From: Macrocybe gigantea
Lineage: Eukaryota > Basidiomycota > Agaricomycetes > Agaricales > Callistosporiaceae
Direction: 5' to 3'
DNA length: 64,000 nt
Assembly: GCA_011319805.1 (NCBI GenBank)
Contig: SJRY01000232.1
Location: 39,831-103,830, forward strand
Of the stretch, positions 25,057 through 35,792 are shown in pieces. The translations under genes and the position numbers were made by a program. The notes under the pieces were generated by a model. It made no database searches, was not told the origin of the DNA, and saw only the letters and a program-made list of their open reading frames with translations. The stretch's first letter is position 1. Each line of letters starts with the position of its first letter.

Positions 25057-25988
25057 ATGGCGCAGAATCAGGCGGTTAAGCGTTTTTAATTCTTGCAAGG
25101 CGACATAGGTCGAGCAACTTACGATTTCGTTTAGCTGCGACGATGGGATGACATCCAGTCTTCCGACAATCAAACCCTCCTCCAACTTTATGCCCAATCT
25201 TCGCTCTATCTCGACGACGAAGCTGTCTGTCGAGTCCGTCAGATCGCTAGCGATGCAGTTATAAAGTTTGGATTCATCTACTCTTTTGAACCATTCACAA
25301 TGGACTTTGTGCGAGATACCACGAATATTCCCGTTCCCAAACCCCTTCATTATGCTCACTTTGACGGCCAAGGTTTACTTGTCATGGAACGGGTTGCGGG
25401 GCGGACTCTGGACAATTGCTGGAACGACTTGTCCCTGTTCAAAAAGATAAAAGTCGCGTGGACTCTGCGTCAATACATCAAGAAAATCCGGTCTCCACCT
25501 GTGGTAGCTCGTCCTGGCCCTCTCGGTCCTAATCCTGAGGAATGCGTTGGCCGATTCTTCACTGACCTCGTGAGCATCAACATCTGTCTCAGTGAAAACC
25601 TGCCTTCTGATTCCCGACAGAATGCTGGTCCATTCGAGACGTACCAGGAACTGATCGACTGGCTCAATCACAAGCGCGACGTCGTGGTTCGCATGAAGAA
25701 GGCGCCAGCTTCGATACCCATCCTGGATACATCTGCGCCGCTTGTCTTTACTCATGGGACCTTCGTCCGCACAATATCATGCTGAACGACCAAGACCGTG
25801 TCTGGCTCATCGACTGGGGTTGTTCCGGCGTCTATCCACGCTGGTTGGAATACGGAAGCATGAGCTACTGGTGGGAGAAATTGCAATTTGGGCGCTTGGT
25901 CGTACTGCTTGTGGCAGGGTACTACCCTCGTGAACGACGTTTTCTTGATAGCATTTTTTGGGCATTGGACGTTGGTTATCTCATGTAG
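25057..25988 (+). pseudogene. Aminoglycoside-phosphotransferase-like kinase, frame-broken
   Basis: Fungal member of the APH/choline-kinase-like family (PF01636). Visible blocks: DDEAVCRVRQIASDAVIKFG, FVRDTTNIPVPKPLHYAHFD, GQGLLVMERVAGRTLDNCWN, VAWTLRQYIKKIRS, then THG, and in the next frame LRPHNIMLNDQDRVWLIDWG with the DFG-like IDWG, and YPRWLEYGSMSYWWEKL. The frame is lost inside the catalytic HGD loop at the GGG of 25756-25758, exactly as if one G were missing. Otherwise both halves are well preserved. The 5' end is uncertain: an ATG at 25057 joins by an intron ending TTTAG to the first clear exon. It is either a recent pseudogene or a consensus error. Confidence 0.65.
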
Positions 25989-26267
25989 CGCCTGAGGTCT
26001 AGTCGTATCATTAGACATAGCACTGCGATCACCATAGGTAGGATAAGCACTGGGTGGCTCAGTCGATGGTTTCTATCATAAATGTAGATATGAATTCGAG
26101 TGCAAGCCTTACTGCATCCGAAGTAAAAGCAAAAAAAAACAAATTTACGGCAAACGGTCGATACTTCATTTCACAAGATGGATATCGTCATCACTTGTTG
26201 AACGACCGAAGAAAATAATTAATTTCGGCGCAACCCGCAGAAACGAAAATCACGCACGAGGTTCTCG

Positions 26268-26678
26268 TTAGTGTTTCCATAGAATGTACCCTTGCGTGTC
26301 GGCATAGGGACCCTGATTGGCTGCTTCTGTTAAAGCAGCCATGAAGGTTTCAAAGGCCGTAGAAGACCCCGGCGCGACAACGTCCAACTTCTTCTCAAGG
26401 TGGCGCAACAAGACTGTGCACCACCACCTGCATCCGCTTCCCGTCTCGTCGTAGCGGTATTTGTGCAAGTCCTCAGCGATTAAAAAGTCGATAATCTCTC
26501 GGACTGTCGCGGGCTTGACTGCGGCGACGACGTGCTCAACTTTGTCCTTTGTGATAGTTCCGACGGTACCAGAATGCGTCGTCTGAACGCTCGTCGTTCC
26601 GCAGATGCAGAACGATTTCACAACGAAGCCATCAAAGGCAGGGTTGTACGACTTGGCGAACAACAGCTGTGATGACAT
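26268..26678 (-). CDS. Hypothetical small protein
   Basis: One frame of about 136 codons from ATG 26678 to a stop at 26268, ending QGPYADTQGYILWKH. The central part, VREIIDFLIAEDLHKYRYDE followed by GSGCRWWCTVLLRHLEKKL, has the ordered look of a folded domain and recalls an uncharacterised fungal family (DUF7770-like) whose members have an RYR...GCRxW core. That link is from memory and weak. Upstream exons are possible, so this may be the C-terminal exon of a longer gene. Confidence 0.45.
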   Translation of the reverse strand: MSSQLLFAKSYNPAFDGFVVKSFCICGTTSVQTTHSGTVGTITKDKVEHVVAAVKPATVREIIDFLIAEDLHKYRYDETGSGCRWWCTVLLRHLEKKLDVVAPGSSTAFETFMAALTEAANQGPYADTQGYILWKH

Positions 26679-27511
26679 GATCAACCCTATTGCTGAGCTG
26701 ACAGAAGGAAGGTGTCGTAAAGGTTGGAGAGAATGTGGCGCAAGGTCTCTTCATACAGCGTCGAGGAACATGCTTCCGTCACCACGTGATGTCGAAGGAG
26801 TTCAAGGCAGCAGAAAACAGACGACTATCTTGCCCGCATAAAGGTTTCAGGGCTTGGCCTCTTACCTGCACGGTTTGTGTGACGGAGTGCCATCCGCGAG
26901 GCTTTTTTCCCCCTTCGATCGCGTTTATTATAATTTTGCGCGCTGTCATTTGAGATGACATAAAAACGGGTTTTGGATGGACTATGTGCCACGTGCAAAC
27001 CCTCGAAAATGATCTGATCTCTGACTGAACGGAATCTGGTCTGGTCCAGAGCACAGCAGTCAAGGCCATTTCATTAATATGTTTGTCTGTGAGTGGTCGG
27101 ACTCCCAAACGACAAAAAGTCATCGCTGCACGTCTTTTCTGCATGTCGTTTCAAGGAAGCTTGTGGTGCTCTAACTCGCATATAAATGATGTGCAGGAGA
27201 AGGCCGCATTTGCGTGCCGTGCATACCTCAGCCGTATGTCCAACAGAGGAAACGATCTATCCAATTGCTGGAAGAATTAAACTCTTGATGTTATTCACGT
27301 CCAGTTCCAGATGTTGATGATAGCGTTTTCGACGGAGCCAAGCAGTGCGCCGCAATGGCGGATTTCGAGACTTGGTGAAATATGCGCGGACCGAGGTAAT
27401 CAAATGCAAATCATGGTCGTTACAGTGCGTCTAGTAAAAAAGCAAGAATGCATAATTAAAGTTCGTGAAGCGACGTCTTTGCAGGTCTTTTTTTTTTTTT
27501 TTGGCTTTCGT
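26679..27511. other. Intergenic, nothing firm
   Basis: Open frames on both strands (for example minus 26779-27144) lack a recognisable domain. A T-run of about 17 bases (27487-27503) sits just outside the stop of ICMT copy B. Part of the left side could hold upstream exons of the 26268 gene, but no join is convincing. Confidence 0.35.
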
Positions 27512-28275
27512 TCAAATGATTCCGGGGAAGAACCACCAGGGAACTTGGGCGGCATAATGCTCCCACTCTGCTTTGAAGAGCCTGTGCATCTGCTGTCCTC
27601 CGCTCTGCTCGGCTCACGCCTACGCTGAGCGTCCAAACCCACCAGGCGACCCACACAAATGCGGCTGCACCTGGGAAACGCAACGGACCGCAGTTCGTCA
27701 ACCAACTGCCCGGCGACAGATGCGAGAATGCGAGGCCGGCGATAAGGAGGATTGAGCCGGTATACGCCGGGTGGCGGACGTACGAGTAGAAGCGGGACGT
27801 GACGAGCTTGTGCTCTGGGTGGACGGTGAGGTCGAATGTGAAGAGTTTGCCAAGGGTGCGGAAGCAGTCGACGCGAATGTAGGCACCCAGCACGACTGCG
27901 AGGACGCCGATGAGGAAGAGGGACGTGAAACGGATAGCTGGACTTGGGCCAGAAGGCGGCATGAGTGGGCAGACGAGGGGTGCTGCAGCGGATGCCCAAG
28001 GGAGCGGTACGGCAACATGGACGTAGTAGAGAACTTCAAAGACGGCAGCAAACCAGACAAGGATCTGTTGAATCTTGGACGTGTGTCAGGCAGGCGCCAT
28101 GGTAAATCGACATTTAGACAAATCAGCGTACCCGGAATATGAGTGGGGCGATCTGAAGGATGTAAAGTGCGTCGGTGTGGTAGCGCCCTTTTGTCGGAGT
28201 CGGGTTCGGAGGAGTGGAAGCGATCTGGTAGGCGATGGCTTGGACGACGACGCAAAGCGCTCGGGGGAGAGACAT
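27512..28275 (-). pseudogene. ICMT/PEMT-like methyltransferase, copy B, frame-broken
   Basis: Paralogue of copy A from the same duplication. ATG 28275 gives MSLPRALCVVVQAIAYQIAS. The single intron is in the same place (GTACGC...TCCAAG). The core HPEHKLVTSRFYSYVRHPAY and GSILLIAGLAFSHL are identical to A. Near the C-terminus two single T residues present in copy A are absent (about 27594 and 27604), so the frame leaves the conserved ending after SVGVSRAE and runs into ERRTADAQALQSRV, stopping past the T-run. The bases for EWEHYAAQVPWWFFPGII are still there out of frame. It could be a young pseudogene or two undercalled bases. Confidence 0.75.
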
Positions 28276-28439
28276 TAGGTGTCCTTTTTTTTTTTTTTTT
28301 TTTTCTGACCGCGGAGACGACTGCATCTTTATATTTATCGCTGAACGAGATCTGGGTTGGATGTGTGCTCCGCGGACACGGCAAAGCCCGATGTTGACCT
28401 AGATCGATCGATCGGATTTCCGGGTCTTGCGGGCCAACG
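28276..28439. promoter_or_regulatory. Bidirectional ICMT-B / DAHP synthase promoter
   Basis: Only 164 bases lie between the two divergent start codons. It holds a T-run of about 20 bases (28286-28306), a TTATATTTAT stretch, CTCCGCGGACACGG and the tandem GATC repeats AGATCGATCGATCGGAT. A diverged copy of the same interval lies at 24012-24180. Confidence 0.5.
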
Positions 28440-30476
28440 ATGTGGTCTCCGTCGTCTTGGAAGAGCAAGCCAGTCGCTCAGACCGTAGATTATCCCGACA
28501 GATCCAAGCTCGATACGGTGCTCTCAAAACTTTCAACGCTCCCTCCGCTCGTCACTCCGTCCGAAATAGAGCGTCTCCGTTTCCAACTCGCTGACGTCCA
28601 ACAGAATCGCGCCTTTCTCCTCCACGCCGGCGACTGCGCGGAAAGCTTCGACGCGTGCACTCATGTACGTCAAACCCGTCTCGTTCTTACCCAGCCGCAC
28701 ACCTCATCCTCCCAACAAGGACAACGTCGCCTCCAAAATCGGCCTGATTCTCTCCTTCTCCCTCATCCTCATCTGGGGCGCTCGACTTCCCGTCGTAAGC
28801 ACGATCTTCTCGAGAACGCATCCTTATCGACCTTCTACAGGTTCGCGTCGGCCGTATCGCTGGCCAGTACGCTAAACCCCGCTCAAGCAGCCACGAGCGA
28901 GTCGGCGATCGCACCGTCCTCAGCTTCAGAGGTGACAATGTCAACGGGTCAGCCATTCGCCGACAAAAACAACTCCAGCTCATCCTTCTCACCAGACTCG
29001 ACGTCAACGACCGCACTCCAGATCCTGACCGTCTTCTCAGGTATCCACCCTCTGAGAAATTTTTATCCTCTAATCCTTGATTCACTCCACCACAAGGGCT
29101 TACTTTCACTCTACCGCAACATTAAACTACGTACGCGGCCTTCTTTCCAGCGGCTTTGCGTCCCTCCATCACCCTAGCGACTGGTCCCTCGCCCATGTCC
29201 GATCTCCTTCCCTCAGGTGCGCCTTGATCGCAACCTTAAAAAAAAAGAAAGGAAAAAAAAAAAAAGACTTACGTCTCTCCTCCTTTTCTTTAAACTCTTT
29301 CCGCAGACGCGAATTCGAGACCATCGTCGACGGCCTCTCCGACGCTCTCGACTTTAGCCGCACCATAGGCTATGACTCTTCAGCCTCGTACGAGCACGGC
29401 GGCGCGCGTGGAACACTCGCCGAAGTCGACTTTTACGCCAGGTACGCTCGAGACCGCACATTAACCTCAACCTCAACCTCAACCTCAGCCTCTGCCCCCG
29501 TTTCCTTTCTTCGACAGCCACGAGGGCCTCATGCTCGACTACGAACAGGCTCTCACGCGCCAATTCCCCGTCCCTTCTTCAAGCAACCCTTCCTCTCCGA
29601 ACAACGCCCAGATCCGCGCGCGAGATGCACCCACGGCATACTACAACACCTCGGCCCATTTTCTCTGGATAGGGGATCGCACCCGCCAGCTAGACGGCGC
29701 ACACGTCGAGTACTTTCGCGGCATACGCAATCCCATAGGCGTCAAAGTCGGTCCGAGCATGGCGAACGATGAGCTGGTCAGGCTCCTTGACAGTCTGTAC
29801 CTCCTTACCCCATTCCCGTCTCGCTTGAACTGCTTTTTTTTTTTTGCAGTCGTCAACCCCGATAAGGAGCCTGGCAAGGTCACGCTCATCACTCGCTACG
29901 GCGCATCCAAGGCGAGTGCGTTCACAACCACTCTCCCCTCACACATTTAACCTCCTCCATAGATCGATGCCCATCTCGCCGGACACATCCAGAGCGTGAA
30001 AAGCTCGGGCCACCCCGTCGCCTGGGTCTGCGATCCCATGCACGGCAAGTACGTCTAACCTTCAGCCCCTCTCACCCACCCCACCTGACCCGATCCAAAT
30101 AAGCACCCTCACGTCCAGCTCGGGCTACAAAACGCGACACTTTGGCACCATCATATCTGAGCTCACGTCCTGCCTGCGCATCCACGCCGCGTGCGGCTCC
30201 CGCCTCAACGGCGTCTCGCTCGAGTTCACGGGCGAGCTCAACGACGAGGGGTTCAGCGTCACAGAGTGTCTCGGCGGCAGCATGGAGCTGTCCGAGCAGG
30301 AGCTCGGGCTGCGCTACCAGTCCTTCTGCGACCCCAGGCTCAACTTTGAGCAGAGCCTCGACGTCGCCTTCCTCGTCTCGAACCACTTCAAAAAGGAGCG
30401 CCGCGGCCAGACTCATCCCGCAGAGGGCGACCTGCTCTATTCTGAGCTCGGCGGACGCGCCCACACCAGCACCTAA
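28440..30476 (+). CDS. Class II (plant-type) DAHP synthase
   Basis: 3-deoxy-D-arabino-heptulosonate 7-phosphate synthase, first step of the shikimate pathway, joining phosphoenolpyruvate and erythrose 4-phosphate. Exons from ATG 28440 show [15 protein letters not shown] (metal-binding Cys), [159 protein letters not shown] and [20 protein letters not shown]. It ends GGRAHTST. About eight introns, one with long A-runs near 29239-29265 and one with a T-run near 29836. All conserved blocks are in frame. Its first codons were copied to 24181. Confidence 0.92.
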
Positions 30477-30503
30477 GGAACAAAGGATGGAATGGAATCC
30501 AAA

Positions 30504-30545
30504 CGCTTTCGGCTTGCTATCGACTACGTCTTGTGCATGTACTAC
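30504..30545. repeat. 42-bp direct repeat, left copy
   Basis: Begins CGCTTTCGGCTTGCTATCGA and matches 31720-31761 with one mismatch. It lies just after the DAHP synthase stop. Weaker similarity (CAGTTGA) continues past both copies. Confidence 0.75.
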
Positions 30546-30713
30546 TTACCACAGTTGACAGAATATCAGTTGATCGACTTGTTAAGGATTCCGCATTCTT
30601 GATGTTTCATTGTTGTTCTAAGACTATGACGGCTGCAAAGAGATGTATTCTATTGTACATTCGCGTGAATTGTGATGTATCGAACTCGACTGTTTAGGAC
30701 CGAATGAAAATGT

Positions 30714-31575
30714 TCAGTGATCAACGCGGGAGTTGAGGATATCAGTCATTTCGCCAACCGAGATCATCATCTCCTCTTCGTTGTCGGTGTGGGTGATGAG
30801 GTACCAGTCTCCCCGCATGTGACTTGTCCCACAATCGTCGACGCTGCATTCCCGAATCTCCTTGCGTCTGCTATCATGGTAACGAATGGTTTTCCCGACA
30901 AGATTTGTCTGGGGTCCCGAAGGACTGGCTTGTTCTTGACGAGGGTCCAAGGCGTTTCGCAGATGGGGAGGGAGGTCCGAGAGGGCAGGCGCTTGCGAAA
31001 CCTTGGTTGCCTTGTCCTTTTGCAACTTGCTCATCCTGGATACGCAGTCAAGCTCGAAAGTCCACAGCAAGCAATGCAGAGTACTTGCGTATATTCGTTC
31101 GCTACCCTGTGAATATACCCGCACGCGGTGTCAGACATTCCTCGAAGTTCGTGGTCGATGATAACTTGAACGGCTGCCCAGGCAGCAAAGATAACGGACA
31201 CGTAACTGGGCGTGATGAGACCCCCAGTTTGACAAATGGCTGTGATTAACACAACTCACCCATGCAGCGTACTGGGATTAGAATTGCAGATGCGATCACA
31301 CATCGCGAAGTGTTCCTTCTTCTTCGTCTCATCGCCCAGCGGCGGTTGCATTACCCCTCGCCATTCCTGCGCCACTTGCTCGTAGACGGCCTCGTAATCA
31401 GGTAGAGTAGACGTCGAACCTTGGAGGCGCATAACTCCGTAAGATAGTAGTACTCGCCCATCCTGTGCGCTATGCTGTCGAGAGGGGTTTCTGACGCCAT
31501 GTCAGTTGTAGCTGAAGAGCTGAAGATGAACATCTTCACCTGCAGCATTCGGGCCAACGCCAGATGGCTTTCCCG
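30714..31575 (-). CDS. Hypothetical multi-exon protein
   Basis: Minus-strand coding signal without recognised homology. Pieces that look translated: DGRVLLSYGVMRLQGSTSTL with DYEAVYEQVAQEWRGVMQPP and HFAMCDRICNSNPSTLHG ending at a GTGAGT donor near 31255; then ITPSYVSVIFAAWAAVQVII with DHELRGMSDTACGYIHR; and a last exon from about 31057 with MSKLQKDKATK, NLVGKTIRYHDSRRKEIREC, MRGDWYLITHT and the end SVGEMTDILNSRVDH. Start and exon joins are not resolved. It occupies the space between two convergent 3' ends and is bracketed by the 42-bp repeats. Confidence 0.4.
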
Positions 31576-31719
31576 CTTGACATTATTGTACCCGTTCCTT
31601 TTGAGTGTCAGACACTCCAGCAAATTAGGGACTGTGATTATGTGGATCTGTAGTCATCATCATCAATAGTTTTTCACATCCTCTCCTGCACAGTTGTATA
31701 CAATTCTTGTGTGGAAAAC

Positions 31720-31761
31720 CGCTTTCGGCTTGCTATCGATTACGTCTTGTGCATGTACTAC
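31720..31761. repeat. 42-bp direct repeat, right copy
   Basis: One mismatch to 30504-30545. It lies between the hypothetical gene and the HUL5 stop; together the copies bracket about 1.2 kb. Confidence 0.75.
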
Positions 31762-31834
31762 TACAGTTGATAAAATCTACCTTGACAGCATCAGGAAAAA
31801 AAAAAACCAAAAACTATGAAAACGGTAAAACGAT

Positions 31835-34800
31835 CTAAGACAAGTCAAAGCCCGCGTTGGACGTGATGGCCTGCAACAGCTTGGTCTTCAGCACGCGCTC
31901 GTCTGTGTATCGCGGCAGCTTGAGCAGATTCACACACGTGCTCGCCGTCGGGAGACGATTCTGGTCCGTCCCCGCATCGCGAATGCTAAAGTTCGGCACG
32001 AGCTCCTTGAACCCGAGCAACGGCGGACGACTGCAGCTCGTCGCAAACCTCAGCAGCGCCATCCTCTGCTCGTGATTGAACGTGCCCACGACGCGCCAAA
32101 ACGCCTGAATCGTCGGCTCCTCATCGTCGTACAGCCCACCGTACTGCGTGTTCTGTCGCAGGTCTTCAAAGTCGATCGGTTTGTTCACGCCTCCGATCAG
32201 AATCTGGATCTCCTGCTGGTTGAACATTCGTATCCACTTTGGATCGATCATCTCGGACAGCCCTTGGAAGAACGCCTCGCTTTGCAGCTTGATCTGCCTG
32301 CTCAGTCTGTAGTGAGACACGAGGTATATGTACATCAGCCGGTTCTCGGGCGTCACGGGCGTGTTGCTGCCGTCTGGAATTAGATCGACCGCCTTGGTCA
32401 CTCCAAATTCTGTATATGGTGATCAGTCTTCTGACGACCAGTCACAGTTCAAGTCGACCTGCCTTCTGTCGCCACTGTAAAGTTGAGCGCCAGATCTTCA
32501 AAGTTCCCATCATAGTGTTTCAAGAAAATGAGCCCGTTGTACAGATCCGGATCCAGCGACGCGAGATCGTCCAAGAAACTCTGTTTGCCCAGCCACTGCA
32601 CGAAAAAGGGAATGAGACAAAAGGCTGTCGATCATTCAGAGAACGCTTGCGTACCTTGGCGAGGAAGAACCCTGCAAATGCGACATCAACGAGGATTCCC
32701 TCGTACATGGCTTTGCCCAGAATGCGACCAATGAACCGGTACCAATTCAAACTATGCGCTGCAAACGCGTGCTTTAGAGTTAGCGACATGAAATCGACGA
32801 GCACGGAATGAAAACGAAGGAACTTGCCTTCTGTCGCATATGCATGGGGATTAGGATACAGCTCGTTCTTCTTGTTCGCAAGCCACAAGCCACGATCGGT
32901 GTCAAAGACCTCCTTGCACAGCGAAGTGAAAAACTCCTTGAAAACACCACCTCCATCAATTCCCGCCCTAAGTAATAAGATCAGTGCCCTGACTTTGGAT
33001 CGGACCTGCAAATCCACTCACTCCTCAGCGCCAAACTGATCGATGAAGGTGATCTCTATCGGCATTTTCAAGTCCGCCTCTGCAAGTTTGTCGAACCCAT
33101 CCTCAGCAACATGCCCTCGCCTCACATGAACCCTGGTTTTCTCTCCAAACCCGCTCCAAGCAGCGCGGCTGCTCAGGAACACCCTCGGATTCACAGGCGT
33201 GGCCTGCGCCGCGTTCGACGCACGCGAGACCATGTCGTTCATCACAAAGTGCCGGAATATCGAGACACGGACGTCGAACGGGATCGCAAATGGGATGTTG
33301 TTGAGGACGCCCAGGCGAGGGGAGAGAAGGGCGAGCTGGAGCTTGGAGTGGTTCGGTGCCGAGGACCGGACGCGTGAAGCTGGGGGTTCCTCTGACGCAG
33401 ACAATTGCCTTTCTTCGAATCTGACGAAGCAGCGTCAGCAAGCTCTAAACGATAATTTGGGAGTTTTTAACAAAAGCCTGCTTACATGGCAGCTTCCACA
33501 AAGAGCTGAACGTCTATTTGGGACGTCATGAGCCAGTGGTCGGGAGGCAGGAACGGCTTCCTGGAACTATAGAAAAGTCAGTGCGCGACAGCGGCGAGCT
33601 GAGCACAAAACGCTCACTCTCTCGCGTGAATGCCCACAAGGCATTTGGTGATCTTCTCCCTCACACCGATCCATGTGCACCTGGTGGCCCATTCCGTACC
33701 CGTGCCGACCGTCGTCTGCATCACATCTGCTGTCTGGTCTTCTCTCCAATACAGGGGGAAGGCGATATTGAGGAGCTGCTTGCTGAACGAATTGAGTTCA
33801 TCTAGAGAGAAGGGGTTCCTGGCCGAAGCTGAAGTGTTCGCTGCCGTCGGAAGAATGGAACTGGTAGACGAAGATCCAAGAATATGCGAAGTGGAAGATG
33901 GGGCGGATGTCCCGAAGAACTCATCATCTCCCATAGTAAGCAAGGCCTGCGAATATAGATCCGTCAACAGAAGAAGCGGGGGCCACACAGGGGCATTCTG
34001 AGGATCAAAGAGAGAGCTCGTATATTCCGTATCGTCCTTTGTCTTCCCAAGGGGAGCGCTTCGGACGTAGGAGCGATATATCTCCCTAACCAGCCCAGCG
34101 GTGTTGCGTTGGGCGAGGACATCGTCGAGGACAGATGGCCAGACGCAGCTGAGGGCGAAAACGAAGGAGATGAGAGGCAACAGGGGTCTCTTAGGAGATG
34201 GATATATGGAGAAGAGCGAAGAAAGATGCTGCCGGCTGGCAAGGGCGGAGATGCGCTTGATCTCGCGAGAATCTAGCTTGGGTAAAGCAGGCTGCGGAGC
34301 AGAAAACGAAGAGACGACCGATACGTGGATGGCGTCCTCGGAATCAGAATCAGAATCCCAAGAAGTTGCCGAAGACGACTTGGACTCCTCGGGTTTCAGC
34401 ATGGAAGAGGGAATGGCATTAAAAAGAACGGAAAGCAAAATCAAGTATGCAGGGAGGGCATTTTGGATAAATTTGTAGCGTGGTGCGACGAACACTTGTA
34501 AATTGGCGATAAGATGCGATTTCGATTCCAGTTCAATTGAGGTGGCCATCGCTACTGGGTTCAAAAGAGGAATCTGCGTAAACGGTATATGCGCTGAGAG
34601 ATGGCCAAGGCTCTGAGCCGACAATCTATTGGGCAGCAGTGGGATCGTGAAGATTTCCGAGAAAAGTGACGTGAAAGCGGAAGTAAATTGTGGCGACAGG
34701 GTTGAGAGCGTTTCAAAAGGGAGAGTGCAAAGGGAAATAAGGAGCGGAAGGGAGGGAGACGACCGACATTCGACAGGCTGATAAAGACAATAGTAAGTCA

Positions 34801-35511
34801 CGACCCTAGAACATGCAAGGCCATACGTACAATTGCTCTCATGGCTTGAGAGAGCATGGAATGCAGCTGCCTATCGAGGAGAAATTCGGTGATGAGAACG
34901 GGAGGCGCAGGTCGGCGAATCCCTGTATTTGTGGTGAAAGGAGGAGATTAAGCACTTTTAAATGTGAGACGGCACCGGCGCCCCTACAATTGAAAGTCAA
35001 TCAATTATCAAGGGTGAGAGTAGATGACGCACATAGGCTTGTGGGCGACAGAGCTCAGCAACGAGAATGCGACAGATTTGATGAGAACAAGCCAGCTGTG
35101 GTATTGAGGTCCCCGGGCCAGAGCAAAGAGCACATCTGATAGGTCGTCAACGGTTACCGCCGTTGATATTGGATGCGAGCAACATACCTGGTCCAGAAGC
35201 AGCTACTCGTTCTGACCAAGCCGCCAGCACCTCCCGTCGTACCTGGCCAGCAAAGCAAGACACCTCAGACCTTGTAATCCGAGCGCATCTTCCATCAGCA
35301 ACTCCCGGAGGCGCTGTCTCGTGGCCTTGGCCTGCCTTGTGCCTCTCCACCATGCCTGTATCCTCACGGCGCTGTCGTTTTTCGCCCGTTGCTTCAATCG
35401 CTCCTCGCGCTCGATCCTGACCTGATCAAGGATGAGACCCTGGGATGCGGTAGACGAGACGCCGCCGAGGTTAATTTTTCGTCTGCGCTCTTGGCCGAAA
35501 ACTGGAATCAT
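31835..35511 (-). CDS. HUL5: HECT ubiquitin ligase HUL5 (UBE3C)
   Basis: Proteasome-associated HECT E3/E4 ligase. From ATG 35511: MIPVFGQERRRKINLGGVSS, then an IQ-like motif AVRIQAWWRGTRQAKATRQR. The middle part is helical and rich in Ser. The HECT domain holds GIDGGGVFKEFFTSLCKEVF, YPNPHAYATEGKFLRFHSVL, WYRFIGRILGKAMYEGILVD and MYIYLVSHYRLSRQIKLQSE, ELVPNFSIRDAG, and the active-site block LPTASTCVNLLKLPRY with the catalytic Cys. It ends SNAGFDLS. A frame break sits near 35233-35235: the frame leaves ARYDGR and EVLAAWSERVAASGP continues one base out of register, as if a GGGG had been read GGG. Elsewhere frames are intact. Confidence 0.9.
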
Positions 35512-35792
35512 GGTCGAGGAATGAGTTGCAGCACGAGACGCGTAGTCCTAATTACACACGTGAATTAGTAAGCAACCCATCCCCGAAGCCCGTTTTGTGC
35601 GGTGTTGCGACTCCACATTCACTTCACCCCTTGGAAGGTCTATGGATTCTGCTGCTGCAATACGAATGCGCCAGTCGTCACCAAGATTGGCCTCTTTACT
35701 AGATATCATCTAATTCATGACTGCAATTTGCGGATACTCCTCTGGACGAACTTCAGGTACCATAATATGGTATTGTCTGACAAGTAATAAAA

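Noticed and set aside
23245..28275. Copies A and B as retroposed genes because of neighbouring T-runs
   Set aside because: Both keep the intron and the duplicated promoter, so DNA-level duplication is the better reading.
33614..34801. Separate 395-codon minus-strand gene
   Set aside because: It is the middle, Ser-rich part of HUL5 between the IQ-bearing N-terminus and the HECT domain, not an independent gene.
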